The notes: generated by a model not told the origin, from the letters alone. 64,000 bases of DNA from Odontocerum albicorne (GCA_949825065.1 OX463849.1:3286001-3350000); one strand, 5' to 3'; positions 44,966-56,440 are shown, counted from the stretch's first letter. A program made the numbers and translations.

Positions 44966-46029
44966 ATAGTATTGGAGAAGAATCTGTGTATTTATTAGAC
45001 AGTCATTTAATATTTTATAACATGAGGATTAAATATTCACTGTTCAACATAGTATCGGAGAAGAATCTGTGTATTTATTAGACAGTCATTTAATATTTTA
45101 TATCATAAGGATTAAATATTCATTGTTCAACATAGTATCGGAGAAGAATCTGTGTATTTATTAGACAGTCATTTTATATTTTTTATCATAAGGATTAAAT
45201 ATTCACTGTTCAACATAGTATCGGAGAAGAATCTGTGTATTTATTAGACAGTCATTTAATATTTTATATCATAAGGATTAAATATTCATTGTTCAACATA
45301 GTATCGGAGAAGAATCTGTGTATTTATTAGACAGTCATTAAATATTTTATATCATAAGGATTAAATATTCATTGTTCAACATAGTATCGGAGAAGAATCT
45401 GTGTATTTATTAGACAGTCATTTAATATTTTATAACATGAGGATTAAATATTCACTGTTTACCATAGTATCGGAGAAGAATCTGTGTATTTATTAGACAG
45501 TCATTTAATATTTTATAACATAAGGATTAAATATTCATTGTTCAACATAGTATCGGAGAAGAATCTGTGTATTCACATTAGACAGTCATTTAATATTTTA
45601 TAACATAATGATTAAATATTCATTGTTCAACATAGTATCGGAGAAGAATCTGTGTATTTATTAGACAGTCATTTAATATTTTATAACATAAGGATTAAAT
45701 AATTATTGTTCAACATAGTATCGGAGAAGAATCTGTGTATTTATTAGACAGTCATTTAATATTTTATAACATGAGGATTAAATATTCACTGTTCAACATA
45801 GTATCGGAGAAGAATCTGTGTATTTATTAGACAGTCATTTAATATTTTATAACATAAGGATTAAATATTCATGGTTCAACATAGTAACGGAGAAGAATCT
45901 GTGTATTTATTAGACAGTCATTTAATATTTTATAAAATAACGATTAAATATTCATTGTTCAACATAGTATCGGAGAAGAATCTGTGTATTGACATTAATC
46001 GTAATAAGCTTTTCTCAAATAAATATTTA

Positions 46030-46282
46030 GTACAAATGTGAGGGGAAGGCATGATAGCGAAAGACTAAGGAAATACAATATTTTTGCATCCAGTGTATGA
46101 TATTTAAAAAGAAGGAAATGTAAAAAGTCCGATATATTGTAAGATTTGTATGAGAATGTGTATGAATGTAGAAGAGGTGAAATATAATATGTATGATTAG
46201 ATATGAAAGTTTCACGTTCTATGCTCTCTGCCTACCTCGACAGTGAAAATATGAGATCGTATGTACGAGCATATATTTTATT
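46030..46282 (+). pseudogene. LINE family D, 3' end fragment
   Basis: Contains AAAGAAGGAAATGTAAAAAG, GAATGTAGAAGAGGTGAAAT and the terminal CTGCCTACCTCGACAGTG. It lies directly after the satellite. Confidence 0.6.
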
Positions 46283-46339
46283 TTTCATCAACTCTAAAAT
46301 TGTACCTTACAAAATTATTTGACGAAATTTAGTTTGTGA

Positions 46340-47060
46340 TTCTTCTTCTTCCCAGTGTCATGTCAGGTCCCCCTAACGTTGAATATCACGTGAGAGTAGG
46401 CATCTTTATCCCCGGCAGCCCGAAAAAGATCCTCAACGCTCCTTATACCAGTCCAATCACGTATATTGCGGAGCCAGGAGATTTGCCTCCTGCCAACACC
46501 TCTTCTACTCTCTATTTTGCCTTGGATGATCAGGTGCAGTAATTTGTACTTTGCTCCTCTAAGTACATGACCCAAACAGGACACCTTTCGGATTTTAATA
46601 TTAGTCAGCAACTGTCTATCAACTTTGTTTCTTTGAAGAACCCTTGTGTTGCTGACCATATCCGTCCAGGGTATCCGTATCATTCTCCGGTGCATCAAAA
46701 TTTCGAATGGTTCCAGTCGGTTCATACTACCAACTTTAAAGGTCCAGGATTCCACTCCATGCAATAACACTGACCAAACGTAGCATTTGACTAACCGTTG
46801 TCGAAGTTTCAAGTTTAGATTATCATCGCAGAATACGCTTCTCATTTTATTAAAAGTCGCACGAGATGATTCAATTCTGCATTTGACTTCGGTTTCTGGG
46901 TCGAGGTCTTCCACTAGGATACTTCCGAGGTATTTAAATTTTTTCACTCTCTCTATATCAGCACCGTTCAATGTAAGACGTGCTCCTGCGTGATCAAACA
47001 CCATGAACCTAGTTTTACTTACGTTCATGTTCAACCCCAGCCGCACACCGTTTTTAATTC
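46340..47060 (-). pseudogene. LINE with GAA tail, reverse transcriptase C-terminus, copy 1
   Basis: The 227-residue minus-strand frame (46363-47046) is the longest transposon frame in the window outside gag. Blocks: NMNVSKTRFMVF, KKFKYLGSILVEDLDPETEV, RLVKCYVWSVLLHGVESWTF, EILMHRRMIRIPWTDMVSNT, RKVSCLGHVLRGAKYKLLHL and GRRQISWLRNIRDWTGI. This is the thumb and tail of a non-LTR reverse transcriptase, after the catalytic box. The stop lies just before CACTGGGAAGAAGAAGAA, the short GAA tail. The upstream boundary near 47050 is the truncation point. Two further copies (52513-53041 and 56531-56733) are cut at different points. Confidence 0.88.
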
Positions 47061-47944
47061 ATTTACAATATTTACTTAGTAATCTTAAAAAAAAGAAAAA
47101 AAAGACACAACAAAATAATAAAAATAATATATTTGTATGGGTAAGTAAGTTCACGATTCAAAATAATTACAAAAATTTAACAATATATGCATATAGTTGA
47201 TCACAAGATACTGGGCCATCTTTAGTCAGCTACCCGCATCTCACCATATCAATTTGACATTAATGCGTAAAGAATACAACTGTACATATTCAATACTTCA
47301 TCCACTCTGCAATCAGCCTACTTTATAGCTCGACAGACTATGGAAATATATAATATTGGCGATAGCAGCAAATTGATTTTAATCGTAATTAAATATATAT
47401 ATTGGTTTTAATTAAAATAGGTAATTAATGTGATGCTTTTTGGGTCCAAGTGTTCCTCTTTGCGGTGCAGGAAAATTAAGCAGTGTCGTTAGGAGTACTT
47501 CTTAAAAAGACAAATATGTCACATGCTAAAAACAAGTATGCTAACAATAATAAAGCCATGCGTTGGGTTTCGATCCAAAAGCGATAGCCAGAGCTTCCCT
47601 CCACACACGGTCGCCGCCAGATGTGATCTTATCTGGCCTCACGTCAGCCTGCCTGCCATGAGCTATGGACCGGCTGGGAGGAATGGCATGCTGAAGGGAG
47701 ATCCATCTGGACCTGAGCCTAGATGAGAATGCAGACTATGCAACCATTCTTGAACTAACGCTGGTCTGTTGTATAACGTCTGAATATCTCATGTTGTCTT
47801 CAAGTCTTCAAAAATATTTATTTAATCTTACTGTCAAAGTTACCTTTAGTCATTCTGTAGGCAGATCAGTTCTGTCTATGATTTAGTACTTTTTATTCTT
47901 AATTATTTTTGAGACTTTGAAAACAAGCTGCTACTAAGGTATGC
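47061..47944. other. No gene; possible tRNA-like scrap
   Basis: GGGTTTCGATCC at 47565-47576 resembles a B box, but no A box or repeat partner was seen. Otherwise unassigned. Confidence 0.35.
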
Positions 47945-48360
47945 GAATGAAAAGTAGACGTGGAACAAGACTGTTAAGAGCTGAATAAATACTTTATAAA
48001 TGCGTGTAATTAGAATACCTAATACATGGGGTGATAACGTATGACAGTATACGAAATAAAATGATTAAGGATGAATGAGAGCTTAAGGGTTGATGGGTTG
48101 AGTTAAATGAAGAAAAGCCTCGGAGATGAAGATGGTTTGGGCACGTGGAACGAATGATTGAAGAAATACTAAAAACACAAATAAACGATGCAAATGCGAG
48201 GAATGCGTAATAGACGAAGAAGAAGAACCATATAGTTGGATATAAGTGTATGATATTTAGAAAGATGGAAATATAAACAGTCAGAGAAATCATACTAGCT
48301 GTTTAAGAAGATGTATGGATGCAGAAAAGGCGAAATATGTTGTTTATACTTAAGGCAACG
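47945..48360 (+). pseudogene. LINE family D fragment
   Basis: In one frame RWFGHVERMIE (near 48129-48161) matches the family D block at 20314. The usual degraded 3' part follows, then repeat R-A. A 270-bp segment from GATGGAAATATAAACAGTCA (48264) to the end of R-A is repeated from 48534. Confidence 0.6.
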
Positions 48361-48385
48361 TTAATGCCTTATAGTTAAGACATTA

Positions 48386-48505
48386 AGGTTTAAACACATT
48401 CTAATTTATTTTTATCAAACACTGTTTATTTCACTTTTTTGTAACGGTATAACCCTACCGGTTTCAAGGCTTTCACCTCATCTTCAGGGGAGCACAAACA
48501 AGCAT
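48386..48505 (+). repeat. Interspersed repeat R-A, copy 4
   Basis: Full unit with ATCAAACACTGTTTATTTCA, CGGTATAACCCTACCGG and CAGGGGAGCACAAACAAG, immediately followed by a short inverted copy of its end (TTTGTGCTCCCCTGAAGATG). Confidence 0.8.
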
Positions 48506-48671
48506 TGTTTGTGCTCCCCTGAAGATGGAAATATAAACAGTCAGAGAAATCATACTAGCTGTTTGGGAAGATGTATGGATGCAGAAAAAGCGAAATATGT
48601 TGTTTATAGTTAAGGCATTAATGTTGCCTTAACTATAAAGGCATTATAGTTAAGGCATTAAGGTTTAAACA

Positions 48672-48884
48672 CATTGTAATTTATTTTTATCAAACACTGT
48701 TTATTCCACTTTTTTGTAACGGTATAACCCTATCGGTTTCAAGGCTTTCACCTCATATTCAGGGGAGCACAAACAAGACTTATTTGTGCTCCCCTGAAGA
48801 TGAGGGGAAAGCCTTGAAACCGATAGGGTTATACCGTTACAAAAAAGTGGAATAAACAGTGTTTGATAAAAATAAATTACAATG
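48672..48884. repeat. Near-perfect inverted repeat, 102-bp arms, 9-bp loop (two R-A copies)
   Basis: The left arm 48672-48773 and right arm 48783-48884 are reverse complements with only two mismatches (CACCTCATATTC against CCCCTCATCTTC). The loop is 48774-48782. Both arms are R-A units joined at their CACAAA ends. The flanking AGTTAAGGCATTAATGTTGC region is also self-complementary with CCTTAACTATAAAGGC. Confidence 0.93.
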
Positions 48885-48954
48885 GCGAAATTTATGTTGT
48901 CGTGATAGGAAATTGAAACTCTCTTATTATTCATATACGTATATTGGAAACATC

Positions 48955-49075
48955 ATTTATTGAAAATATTGTAAATTGGAAATATCGTTTATTGAAAATA
49001 TTGTATATTGGAAATATCGTATACTGGAAATATCGTTTATTGAAAATATTGTAAATATCGTGTATTGGAAATGGG
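48955..49075. repeat. ~32-bp tandem repeat (~3.5 units)
   Basis: Units of TTGGAAATATCGTTTATTGA plus AAATATTGTA, with shortened versions. Confidence 0.8.
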
Positions 49076-49569
49076 CATTTCTGATGGATTTGAATATTTA
49101 TTATTATAATAAAGAAAATTCATTAGTGTTAAGGTTTCCTTTGTGAACTATATATGTGCACGATAAAACAATCCACATTGTTAATATATTAGTTTATATT
49201 TTTAAGTTACCTTATAATTTGTTGCCAAAGAATAGCCTAAAAGGTGCGATTTACAGTAAGGAAATTCATAACTAATCCATGAGAATTCTCGATGACTTCC
49301 CGGCTTCCATAAACCCACAATGACAAAATACCTTGTTGTATAAAGGTAACAATTTTTTAACGAAATACCAAAAAGGATTCAAAAGGCCGAGAACACCCAG
49401 ACTTTTCGTTGTCTATGTATTACGAGTATATGTTAGGATAGATTTAAACATTGTCGAAGAGATAAAAAAATTTAACGTAAGTTCGTGGATTGAAATCGAT
49501 ACTAGTAAATAAATTAAACTTTGATTTGTTAACAAAAATTTAAAGTTAATAAATAAAACAAATCAAAGA
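49076..49569. other. No recognisable feature
   Basis: Unassigned spacer. Confidence 0.4.
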
Positions 49570-51778
49570 ACGAAACAGTACTGCAAAATAATCACACGGC
49601 TATGGAGCATGTAACTTCCAACATATATAAAACAGTACTGCAAAATAATCGCACGGCTATGGAGCATGTAACTTCCAACATATATAAAACAGTACTGCAA
49701 AATAATCACACGGCTATGGAGCATGTAACTTCCAACATATATAAAACAGTACTGCAAAATAATCACACGGCTATGGAGCATGTAAATTCCAACCTATATA
49801 AAACAGTACTGTAAAATAATCACACGGCTATGGAGCATGTAACTTCCAACATATATAAAACAGTACTGCAAAATAATCGTACGGCTATGGAGCATGTAAC
49901 TTCCAACATATATAAAACAGTACTGTAAAATAATCACACGGCTATGGAGCATGTAACTTCCAACCTATATAAAACAGTACTGTAAAATAATCACACGGCT
50001 ATGGAGCATGTAACTTCCAGCATATATAAAACAGTACTGCAAAATAATCACACGGCTATGGAGCATGTAACTTCCAACATATATAAAACAGTACTGTAAA
50101 ATAATCACACGGCTATGGAGCATGTAACTTCCAACATATATAAAACAGTACTGCAAAATAATTACACGGCTATGGAGCATGTAACTTCCAACATATATAA
50201 AACAGTACTGCAAAATAATCACACGGCTATGGAGCATGTAACTTCCAAAATATATAAAACAGTACTGCAAAATAATTACACGGCTATGGAGCATGTAACT
50301 TCCAACATATATAAAACAGTACTGCAAAATAATCACACGGCTATGGAGCATGTAACTTCCAAAATATATAAAACAGTACTGCAAAATAATTACACGGCTA
50401 TGGAGCATGTAACTTCCAACATATATAAAACAGTACTGCAAAATAATCACACGGCTATGGAGCATGTAACTTCCAAAATATATAAAACAGTACTGCAAAA
50501 TAATTACACGGCTATGGAGCATGTAACTTCCAACATATATAAAACAGTACTGCAAAATAATCACACGGCTATGGAGCATGTAACTTCCAACATATATAAA
50601 ACAGTACTGCAAAATAATTACACGGCTATGGAGCATGTAACTTCCAACATATATAAAACAGTACTGCATAATAATCACACGGCTATGGAGCACGTAACTT
50701 CCAACAAAACAGTATTGCAAAATAACCACACGGCTATGGAGCACGTATCCTTCAACAAAACAGTACCGCAAAATAACCACACGGCTATAAAGCACGTAAC
50801 TTCCAACAAAACATTACTGCAAAATAACCACACGGCTGTGGAGCACGTAATTTCCAACAAAACAGTTCTCCAAAATAACTACATGGCTATGGAACACGTA
50901 ACTTTCAACAAAACAGTACTGCAAAATAACCACACGGCTATGGAGCACGTAACTTCCAACAAAACAGTACTGCAAAATAGCCACACGGCTATGGAGCACA
51001 TAACTTCCAACAACACAGTATTGCAAAATAACCACACGGCTACGATGCACGTAACTTCCAACAAAACAGTACTGCAAAATAATCACACGGCTGTGGAGCA
51101 CGTAATTTCCAACAGAACCGTACTTCAAAATAACTACACGGCTATGGAGCACGTAACTTCCAACAAAACAGTATTGCAAAGTAACCACACGACTATGGAG
51201 CACGTAACTTCCAACAAAACAGTACTGCAAAATAATCACACGGCTGTGGAGCACGTAATTTCCAACAAAACAGTACTTCAAAATAACTACACGGCTATGG
51301 AGCACGTAACTTCCAACAAAACAGTATTGCAAAATAACCACACGGCTATGGAGCACGTAACTTCCAACAAAACAGTACTGCAAAATAACCACACGACCGT
51401 GGAGCACGTATCCTTCAACAAAACAGTACCGCAAAATAACCACACGGCTATAAAGCACGTAACTTCCAACAAAACATTACTGCAAAATAACCACACGGCT
51501 GTGGAGCATGTAATTTCCAACAAAACAGTTCTCCAAAATAACTACATGGCTATGGAACACGTAACTTTCAACAAAACAGTACTGCAAAATAACCACACGG
51601 CTATGGAGCACGTAACTTCCAACAAAACAGTATTGCAAAATAATCACACGGTTATGAAACACGTAATTTCCAACAAAACAGTACTCCAAAATAACTACAC
51701 GGTTATGGAGCACGTTATTTCCAACAAAACAGTATTGCAAAATAACCACACGGCTATGAAGCACGTAACTTTTGAATA
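49570..51778. repeat. 57-bp then 51-bp minisatellite
   Basis: The left half (to about 50690) uses 57-bp units (GGCTATGGAGCATGTAACTT, ACATATATAAAACAGTACTG). The right half uses 51-bp units lacking ATATAT and reading GGAGCACGTAAC. In the right half a 13-unit block repeats after 663 bp (marker GCACGTATCC at 50741 and 51404). Both lengths are multiples of three, so long frames exist on both strands, including 554 codons at 50115-51779 (MEHVTSNIYKTVLQNNHTA). In the left part several units carry TAA (CTGTAAAATAAT) in that frame. I regard the frames as by-products. Confidence 0.95.
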
Positions 51779-52334
51779 AATAAAGGATTTTTCCCATGTT
51801 TTTGTTATGGTTTGACTGAAAAACAAAATATTAATATTCCACGTAAAGCTTTCTCGTTAAATTAAATATGTAATTAAAAAAATATTACATAAATGTAATA
51901 AAATGGCGACTGCGAATTATAATATAATAGCATCATAATGGTTAGAGATAAAATTGTTTGAATCGAGAAAGATGAACAGTTACATCCTCTCTGTCTACCC
52001 CAAAGGAAAATAACTTAATAATGTATTCGCATTAAAAGCTAAGTGTTAATGAAGACATTCTCAACTGGTCATGCAAGGGCAGAGAATGGGAAACTATTTG
52101 GAATTTCCTAATCACGTAATTTCATCTATTGGCGTTAATTTCCCGTTAGATTATGTTTATCTGAATCTTTAGTGGCTTCTGGCACCAGAAGCCTTCCGTA
52201 TATGGAACCTCTTTGAGTAAGACCTTATATTGAAGACTCTTCTAATCTCAATAAGAATGTCTGCAGAGAAGAGATTGTCAACGTTTAAAGTTTTGAGGAC
52301 CGCAAAAAAAAAAAACTCAATATTATACCGCGAG
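51779..52334. other. No recognisable feature
   Basis: GGCTTCTGGCACCAGAAGCC at 52172-52191 is a perfect short hairpin. Nothing else assigned. Confidence 0.4.
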
Positions 52335-52512
52335 CTTGACAAATTTTACATGGATATATGGTATAAGCAACAATGTATGACAGAATACTAAATTAAGTTA
52401 TTAGGGATGAATGTGAACTTAAAATTTACGTGTTGAGTAAGATGGAGAAGAGTATTCTGAAATGGTTTGGGCATTAATAACTAATGAATGAAAAAATACC
52501 AATAAAACAAAT
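52335..52512 (+). pseudogene. LINE family D, part 1 of a copy split by a GAA-tailed LINE
   Basis: Includes GACAGAATACTAAATTAAGT, AGTATTCTGAAATGGTTTGG and ends ATAAAACAAAT. The copy resumes at 53042 with TAAAACAAATACACAGTGTA and continues to about 53130 (GGAAAGTATGGTTGGATCAA). Confidence 0.7.
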
Positions 52513-53041
52513 CTTCTTCTTCTTCCCAGTGTCATGTCAGGTCCCCCCAACTTTGAATATCACCTGGAAGTAGACATCTTTGTACCCGGCAGCCCGAAAA
52601 AGATCTTCAACGCCCCTTATGCCAGTCCAATCACGTATATTGCGGAGCCAGGATATTTGCCTCCTGCCAACACCTCTTTGGCATTCTATTATGCCTTGGA
52701 TGATCAGGTGCAGTAAATTGTACTTTGCACCTGTAAGTGCATGACCCAAGTGGGACACCTTTCGGATTTTAATCTCTTTCAACTTTGGCTCTTTGAAGAA
52801 CCCTTGTGATGCTGACCATATCCGTCCAGGGTATCCGTAGCATTCTCCGGTGAATCCACATTTCGAATGCTTCCAGTCGGTTCATACTACCAACTTTGAG
52901 GGTCCATGATTCCACTCCATGCAATAACACTGACCAAACGTAGCATTTGACTAACCGTTGTCGAAGTTTCAAGTTTAAATTATCATCGCAGAATACGCGT
53001 CTCATTTTACTAAAAGCTGCACGAGATGATTCAATTCCGAC
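52513..53041 (-). pseudogene. LINE with GAA tail, copy 2, inserted in LINE-D
   Basis: A 529-bp insertion with a 10-bp target duplication TAAAACAAAT (52503-52512 and 53042-53051). The tail is GAAGAAGAAGA at the left edge. Minus-strand frames are broken: 52537-52782 (KIRKVSHLGHALTGAKYNLL) and part of 52769-53176 (ESSRAAFSKMRRVFCDDNLN, RLVKCYVWSVLLHGVESWTL). It is 5'-truncated within the coding region. The duplication and tail are textbook products of target-primed reverse transcription. Confidence 0.9.
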
Positions 53042-53130
53042 TAAAACAAATACACAGTGTAATTTTGAGTAAAAAGCGTGGTAGAAGAACACCAAGGAAA
53101 GTATGGTTGGATCAAGTCTGATATTTATTT
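53042..53130 (+). pseudogene. LINE family D, part 2 of the split copy
   Basis: Continuation of 52335-52512. It reads CACAGTGTAATTTTGAG and ACCAAGGAAAGTATGGTTGG, as in the intact order near 20375-20440. Confidence 0.65.
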
Positions 53131-54013
53131 TTTTAAATTTATTGCACACTGCATATAATTTACAGAAAAAACACAAATTCAGATATAAAACCGTCTGCGA
53201 GTAAAATCAGATCGGAGTTAAACCCTCTTGTTTAGCATGAACGCTAACCGATATACCACAGCCACAGACATAAGACCACAACCGGTTTTAAACACACTTT
53301 AAGATTTCATTCCATCTGAATTTATTTAATGTAGCTTATGAGCTGTCTAAAATAAATTCAAAATCAAAGCGCTTTTGAAAATCAATTACGGAACATCACT
53401 AACGAACTTCACTTCGGTGAGTTTGTTAATTTTTTATTGCATCATTTATGTGTGTTTCTATGTGAATTTTACGGGAATAGGTCAGCTGTCTCAGAACAGG
53501 CAATGTGCACCATAAGATAGCTGGTACAGGCAGCTTATTTTGTGTGGAGCAGAATTATGTTAACATGATTAAATAATTTTTTTTTAAATTAATCATTTTG
53601 TATTTTGCTTCTTTATTATAATTTCACCTTTTGCGTCTCAGACTTGCTGCTTTTAAATATTTCTTTTAAACTGAATTTAAAAAAATGTTATTTTTAATAA
53701 AATATTTCGAAATAAAAAATCTAGATTCAAATAAGGATATGTTGAGGTCTTCACATAGGCAAGTGAGTAAATTACAGTGTGGTTGATAGAAATTACTTCA
53801 TAGCAATAACCCGCCAGATGTAACATGTATACAAATTAATAATAAAACAAATAATATGTAACTGAAGCGAATGCAGAGTGTGGGATGAGGAATTGTTGAA
53901 TATGATTTTGATGTGGTTATTGAGATTACGATGCGGTAGGAATTGTGTATATGATTGGTTGGATGTTATTTTTCAAGTGTTCAAAAACATTGTTTAAGTA
54001 TTATTTATAGTTA
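53131..54013. other. No gene; SINE scrap at the right end
   Basis: GGTTGATAGAAATTACTTCA then AATAACCCGCCAGATG (53783-53822) resembles the distal end of SINE family A (+). The rest is unassigned. Confidence 0.4.
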
Positions 54014-54150
54014 AGGCATTAACATTGTGGAGGTTTAAATACATTGAAATTTGTTTTTATCAAACACTGTTTATTCCACTTTTTGTAACGGTATAACCCT
54101 ACCGGTTTCAAGGCTTTCACGTCATCATCAGGGAGTACAAACAAGACTTG
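54014..54150 (+). repeat. Interspersed repeat R-A, copy 7
   Basis: The longest single copy: AAGGCATTAACATTGTGGAG, ATCAAACACTGTTTATTCCA, GGTATAACCCTACCGGTTTC and CATCAGGGAGTACAAACAAG. Followed by three imperfect AAGACTTGAAGATGAA units. Confidence 0.8.
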
Positions 54151-54844
54151 AATATGAAAGAAGCATAAACAAGACTTGAAGATGAAAAACAAAGACTTGA
54201 AGATGAAATATGGGATTAAAGAATGAGACAACTTTGTCATAGGTCTTGTCTAGTGAAGCGGTTCTCTAAATCTATAAAATGGATGGCATATTATGTACTC
54301 GTATTCTACGGTTTGATTAAAACGACGTCAATTTAAAATTATGTACTATGGGTAATATAAAGAAGGTTTGAAAAAACCAACGCGAAATCCTTTGTTGAAT
54401 TTCTATCTATACGTATCATCGGCTTTAAGACCATATAGGTTGGACTTCGAAGACCCCGTTTCCTTGGAATCTAAACAAGACATTTCCGTCTCTCAACGTC
54501 AATATGCCAACATACCGAGCAGTTGACAATTAGTCATAGCTGCTGACGTTCTGTGACATAGACCAATTGATGACCCGATGATAGTAGAGATGCCGACAGA
54601 TTTTAATGTTTCCTGATTATCAGATGTGACAAGATTTGGTCGCTTTGTTTCATATCATATCTATCGATCTGTAGTAAAATAGAAACACCTGTTTAGTGGG
54701 TAAATACGAGTTTTTAAATATTTAAATATTAAAATTACGATTTATATAGCGTAGTTTAGAGAGCAGACTCTAGGGCGTTAGAACCAACTATTATTTGCTG
54801 ATTAAAAATATTACAAAATAAATGTATTTGTTTATATAAGTTAC
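54151..54844. other. No recognisable feature
   Basis: Unassigned apart from the short AAGACTTGAAGATG repeats at the start. Confidence 0.4.
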
Positions 54845-55625
54845 TGACGATATCGTTATATTCTCATAAAACCCGATTGATCTTCAGCACCAACTGCAAG
54901 AATTGGCAGAGATCAGCAAAGAAGTTGGTTTAAAAATGAATATATCAAAAACCAAATATTATATATGATGAAAAGCTTTGCTACCCCAAAACTAATAAAC
55001 GTAGATGGAAAGCCGCTAGAATTTGTCCAGGAATATGTGTATCTGGGACCACTTATTTCCTTTGTAGGTGACATATCGGAGGAAATAGCACGAAGATTAA
55101 AACTAACATACCATGAACTCATTTAGACGCTTAAACAACATCTCCGAAAGTAACCTCCCAATATCCTTGAAGTGAAGGGTCTACAACCAGTGTTTTCTCC
55201 CAGTACTCACGTATTGCTGCGAGACATGGACTCTCACAGTAAAGAACACACAAAAGCTCCAGACCGCAGAAAGGGGCATGGAGAGATGCATGTTGGGATA
55301 TACTAAAAAAGACCGTAAACGAAACACCTGGATTCGGAATATATCAAAGGTAGAAGACGTTATAAAGGTGTGCAAAAGAATGAAGTGTTAATGGGCAGGA
55401 CACGTAGTCAGAATGTCAGACTCCCGATGGACATCTGAAATAATCCAATGGTACCCAAGAGGCATAAAGATACCTTGAAGAAGACCGAAGGTACGCTGGA
55501 TAGATGAAATCAGGAAGCATGGCAGCATCACATGGCATCAACGGGCAAAAAACCGAACGATTTGGAGTCAACTTGGGGAGACCTTCATCCAGTAGTGGAT
55601 CGACCCTGGTTGATAATGATGATGA
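54845..55625 (+). pseudogene. RTE-like LINE reverse transcriptase, copy 2
   Basis: Begins inside the catalytic domain: GACGATATCGTTATATTCTC at 54847 reads DDIVIFS, the end of the YADD box. Then LQELAEISKEVGLKMNISKT, and after frameshifts INVDGKPLEFVQEYVYLGP. Downstream the closing blocks of the copy at 25977 recur (TWTLTVKNTQKLQTA, then a WAGHVVRMSDS-type block near 55390 and RWTSE). It ends with ATGATGATGATATA, the TGATGA-type tail usual for RTE elements. Several stops and frameshifts. The short stretch 55181-55375 also shows a chance minus-strand frame. Confidence 0.82.
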
Positions 55626-55849
55626 TATAAGTTACATGTAACGATAGTACTATAAACACAAACTACACTACATCTAAAGTAAAATGTGTTCCTATCAGAT
55701 ATCGGAAGATCTACAAAGTCACTTTGTAGAACGTCTTCCCTAGGTAAGTATTCTGCGATTTTCTTACCAAATATACTTTTTTGAACATATGCAGATGCGG
55801 ATAAGTAAGATAAACATGATCAAATTGTGACTCCTTTGAGTATCTTGGG

Positions 55850-56440
55850 TCACTCATCTATAGCGATGGAGGATGTGCAGCAGATGTAACACATAGAATT
55901 AGTGTGGGATGGATGAAGTTTAGATCAATGACGGGAATTCTATGTGATCCGAAAATGCCAGTAAAGTTAAAAGGAAAAGTATACCAAACGATTGTCAGAC
56001 CCGCACTCCTCTATGGCTCCGAATGCTGGACGATGTATAACTCTTACTCTAGGCAACTAGAAACTGCTGAAATGCGCATGCTAAGATGGTCAGCTAGTGT
56101 GTCTAAGAGACAAAATTAAAAGCTCACGCATTCGTGGAAACCTAGGTGTTACATACATCAACAGAAAGATGGAGGAGAGGTGATTGAGATGGTGTGGGCA
56201 CGTTGGACGCAGAGCATCCGATCACATTGTGAACCAGGCAATCTCCATGGATGTTCCTCGAATAACAACCAGAGGAAGACCAAATAATTCATGGGTGGTG
56301 CAAAAAGATAACCAGATGCAGAGGCACGGCCTGGGGGACGTAGTCTCGGACAGAAGAGCATACAGCCTGAGGACGAGGAGAGCTGATCCCAACAGTCTTC
56401 GCAGACAGTGAGTTGGGATGGAGCCAGGGAGAAGAAGAAA
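55850..56440 (+). pseudogene. Second RTE-like LINE family, reverse transcriptase C-terminus
   Basis: Begins with SIYSDGGCAADVTHRIS-like sequence, then GKVYQTIVRPALLYGSECWT and TAEMRMLRWSASVSKRQ (55904-56119). After a stop and frameshift RWCGHVGRRASDHIVNQAIS and RRADPNSLRRQ (56184-56411) follow. The order YLG, LLYGSECW, MLRW, GHV, R-rich end is that of RTE-type elements, but the sequence differs from the family at 25977 and 54845. Confidence 0.78.

Larger units (their letters stand above)
32728..45990. repeat. 83-bp satellite array with embedded solo LTRs (~112 monomers)
   Basis: Monomer of 83 bp, landmarks TCGGAGAAGAATCTGTGTAT, TTATTAGACAGTCATTTAAT and TAAATATTCATTGTTCAACA. Two monomer types often alternate (AACATGAGG...CACTG and TATCATAAGG...CATTG), giving a 166-bp dimer. 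About 10 monomers precede the first LTR, then 13, 24, 13, 16, 8 and 16 lie between successive LTRs, and about 12 follow the last. Rare monomers have a 2-bp gain (GTATTCACATTAGAC). No open frame. The array is the largest block in the window and probably extends homogenisation by unequal exchange. Confidence 0.97.

Noticed and set aside
32728..45990. CRISPR-like array (regular repeats of 83 bp)
   Set aside because: There are no unique spacers between repeats, units are head-to-tail, and the sequence context is eukaryotic with no cas-like genes.
50115..51779. 554-codon open frame (MEHVTSNIYKTVLQNNHTA repeats)
   Set aside because: It arises from 57/51-bp units. Units just upstream carry stops in the same frame, the opposite strand is open too, and replacement changes are as common as silent ones.
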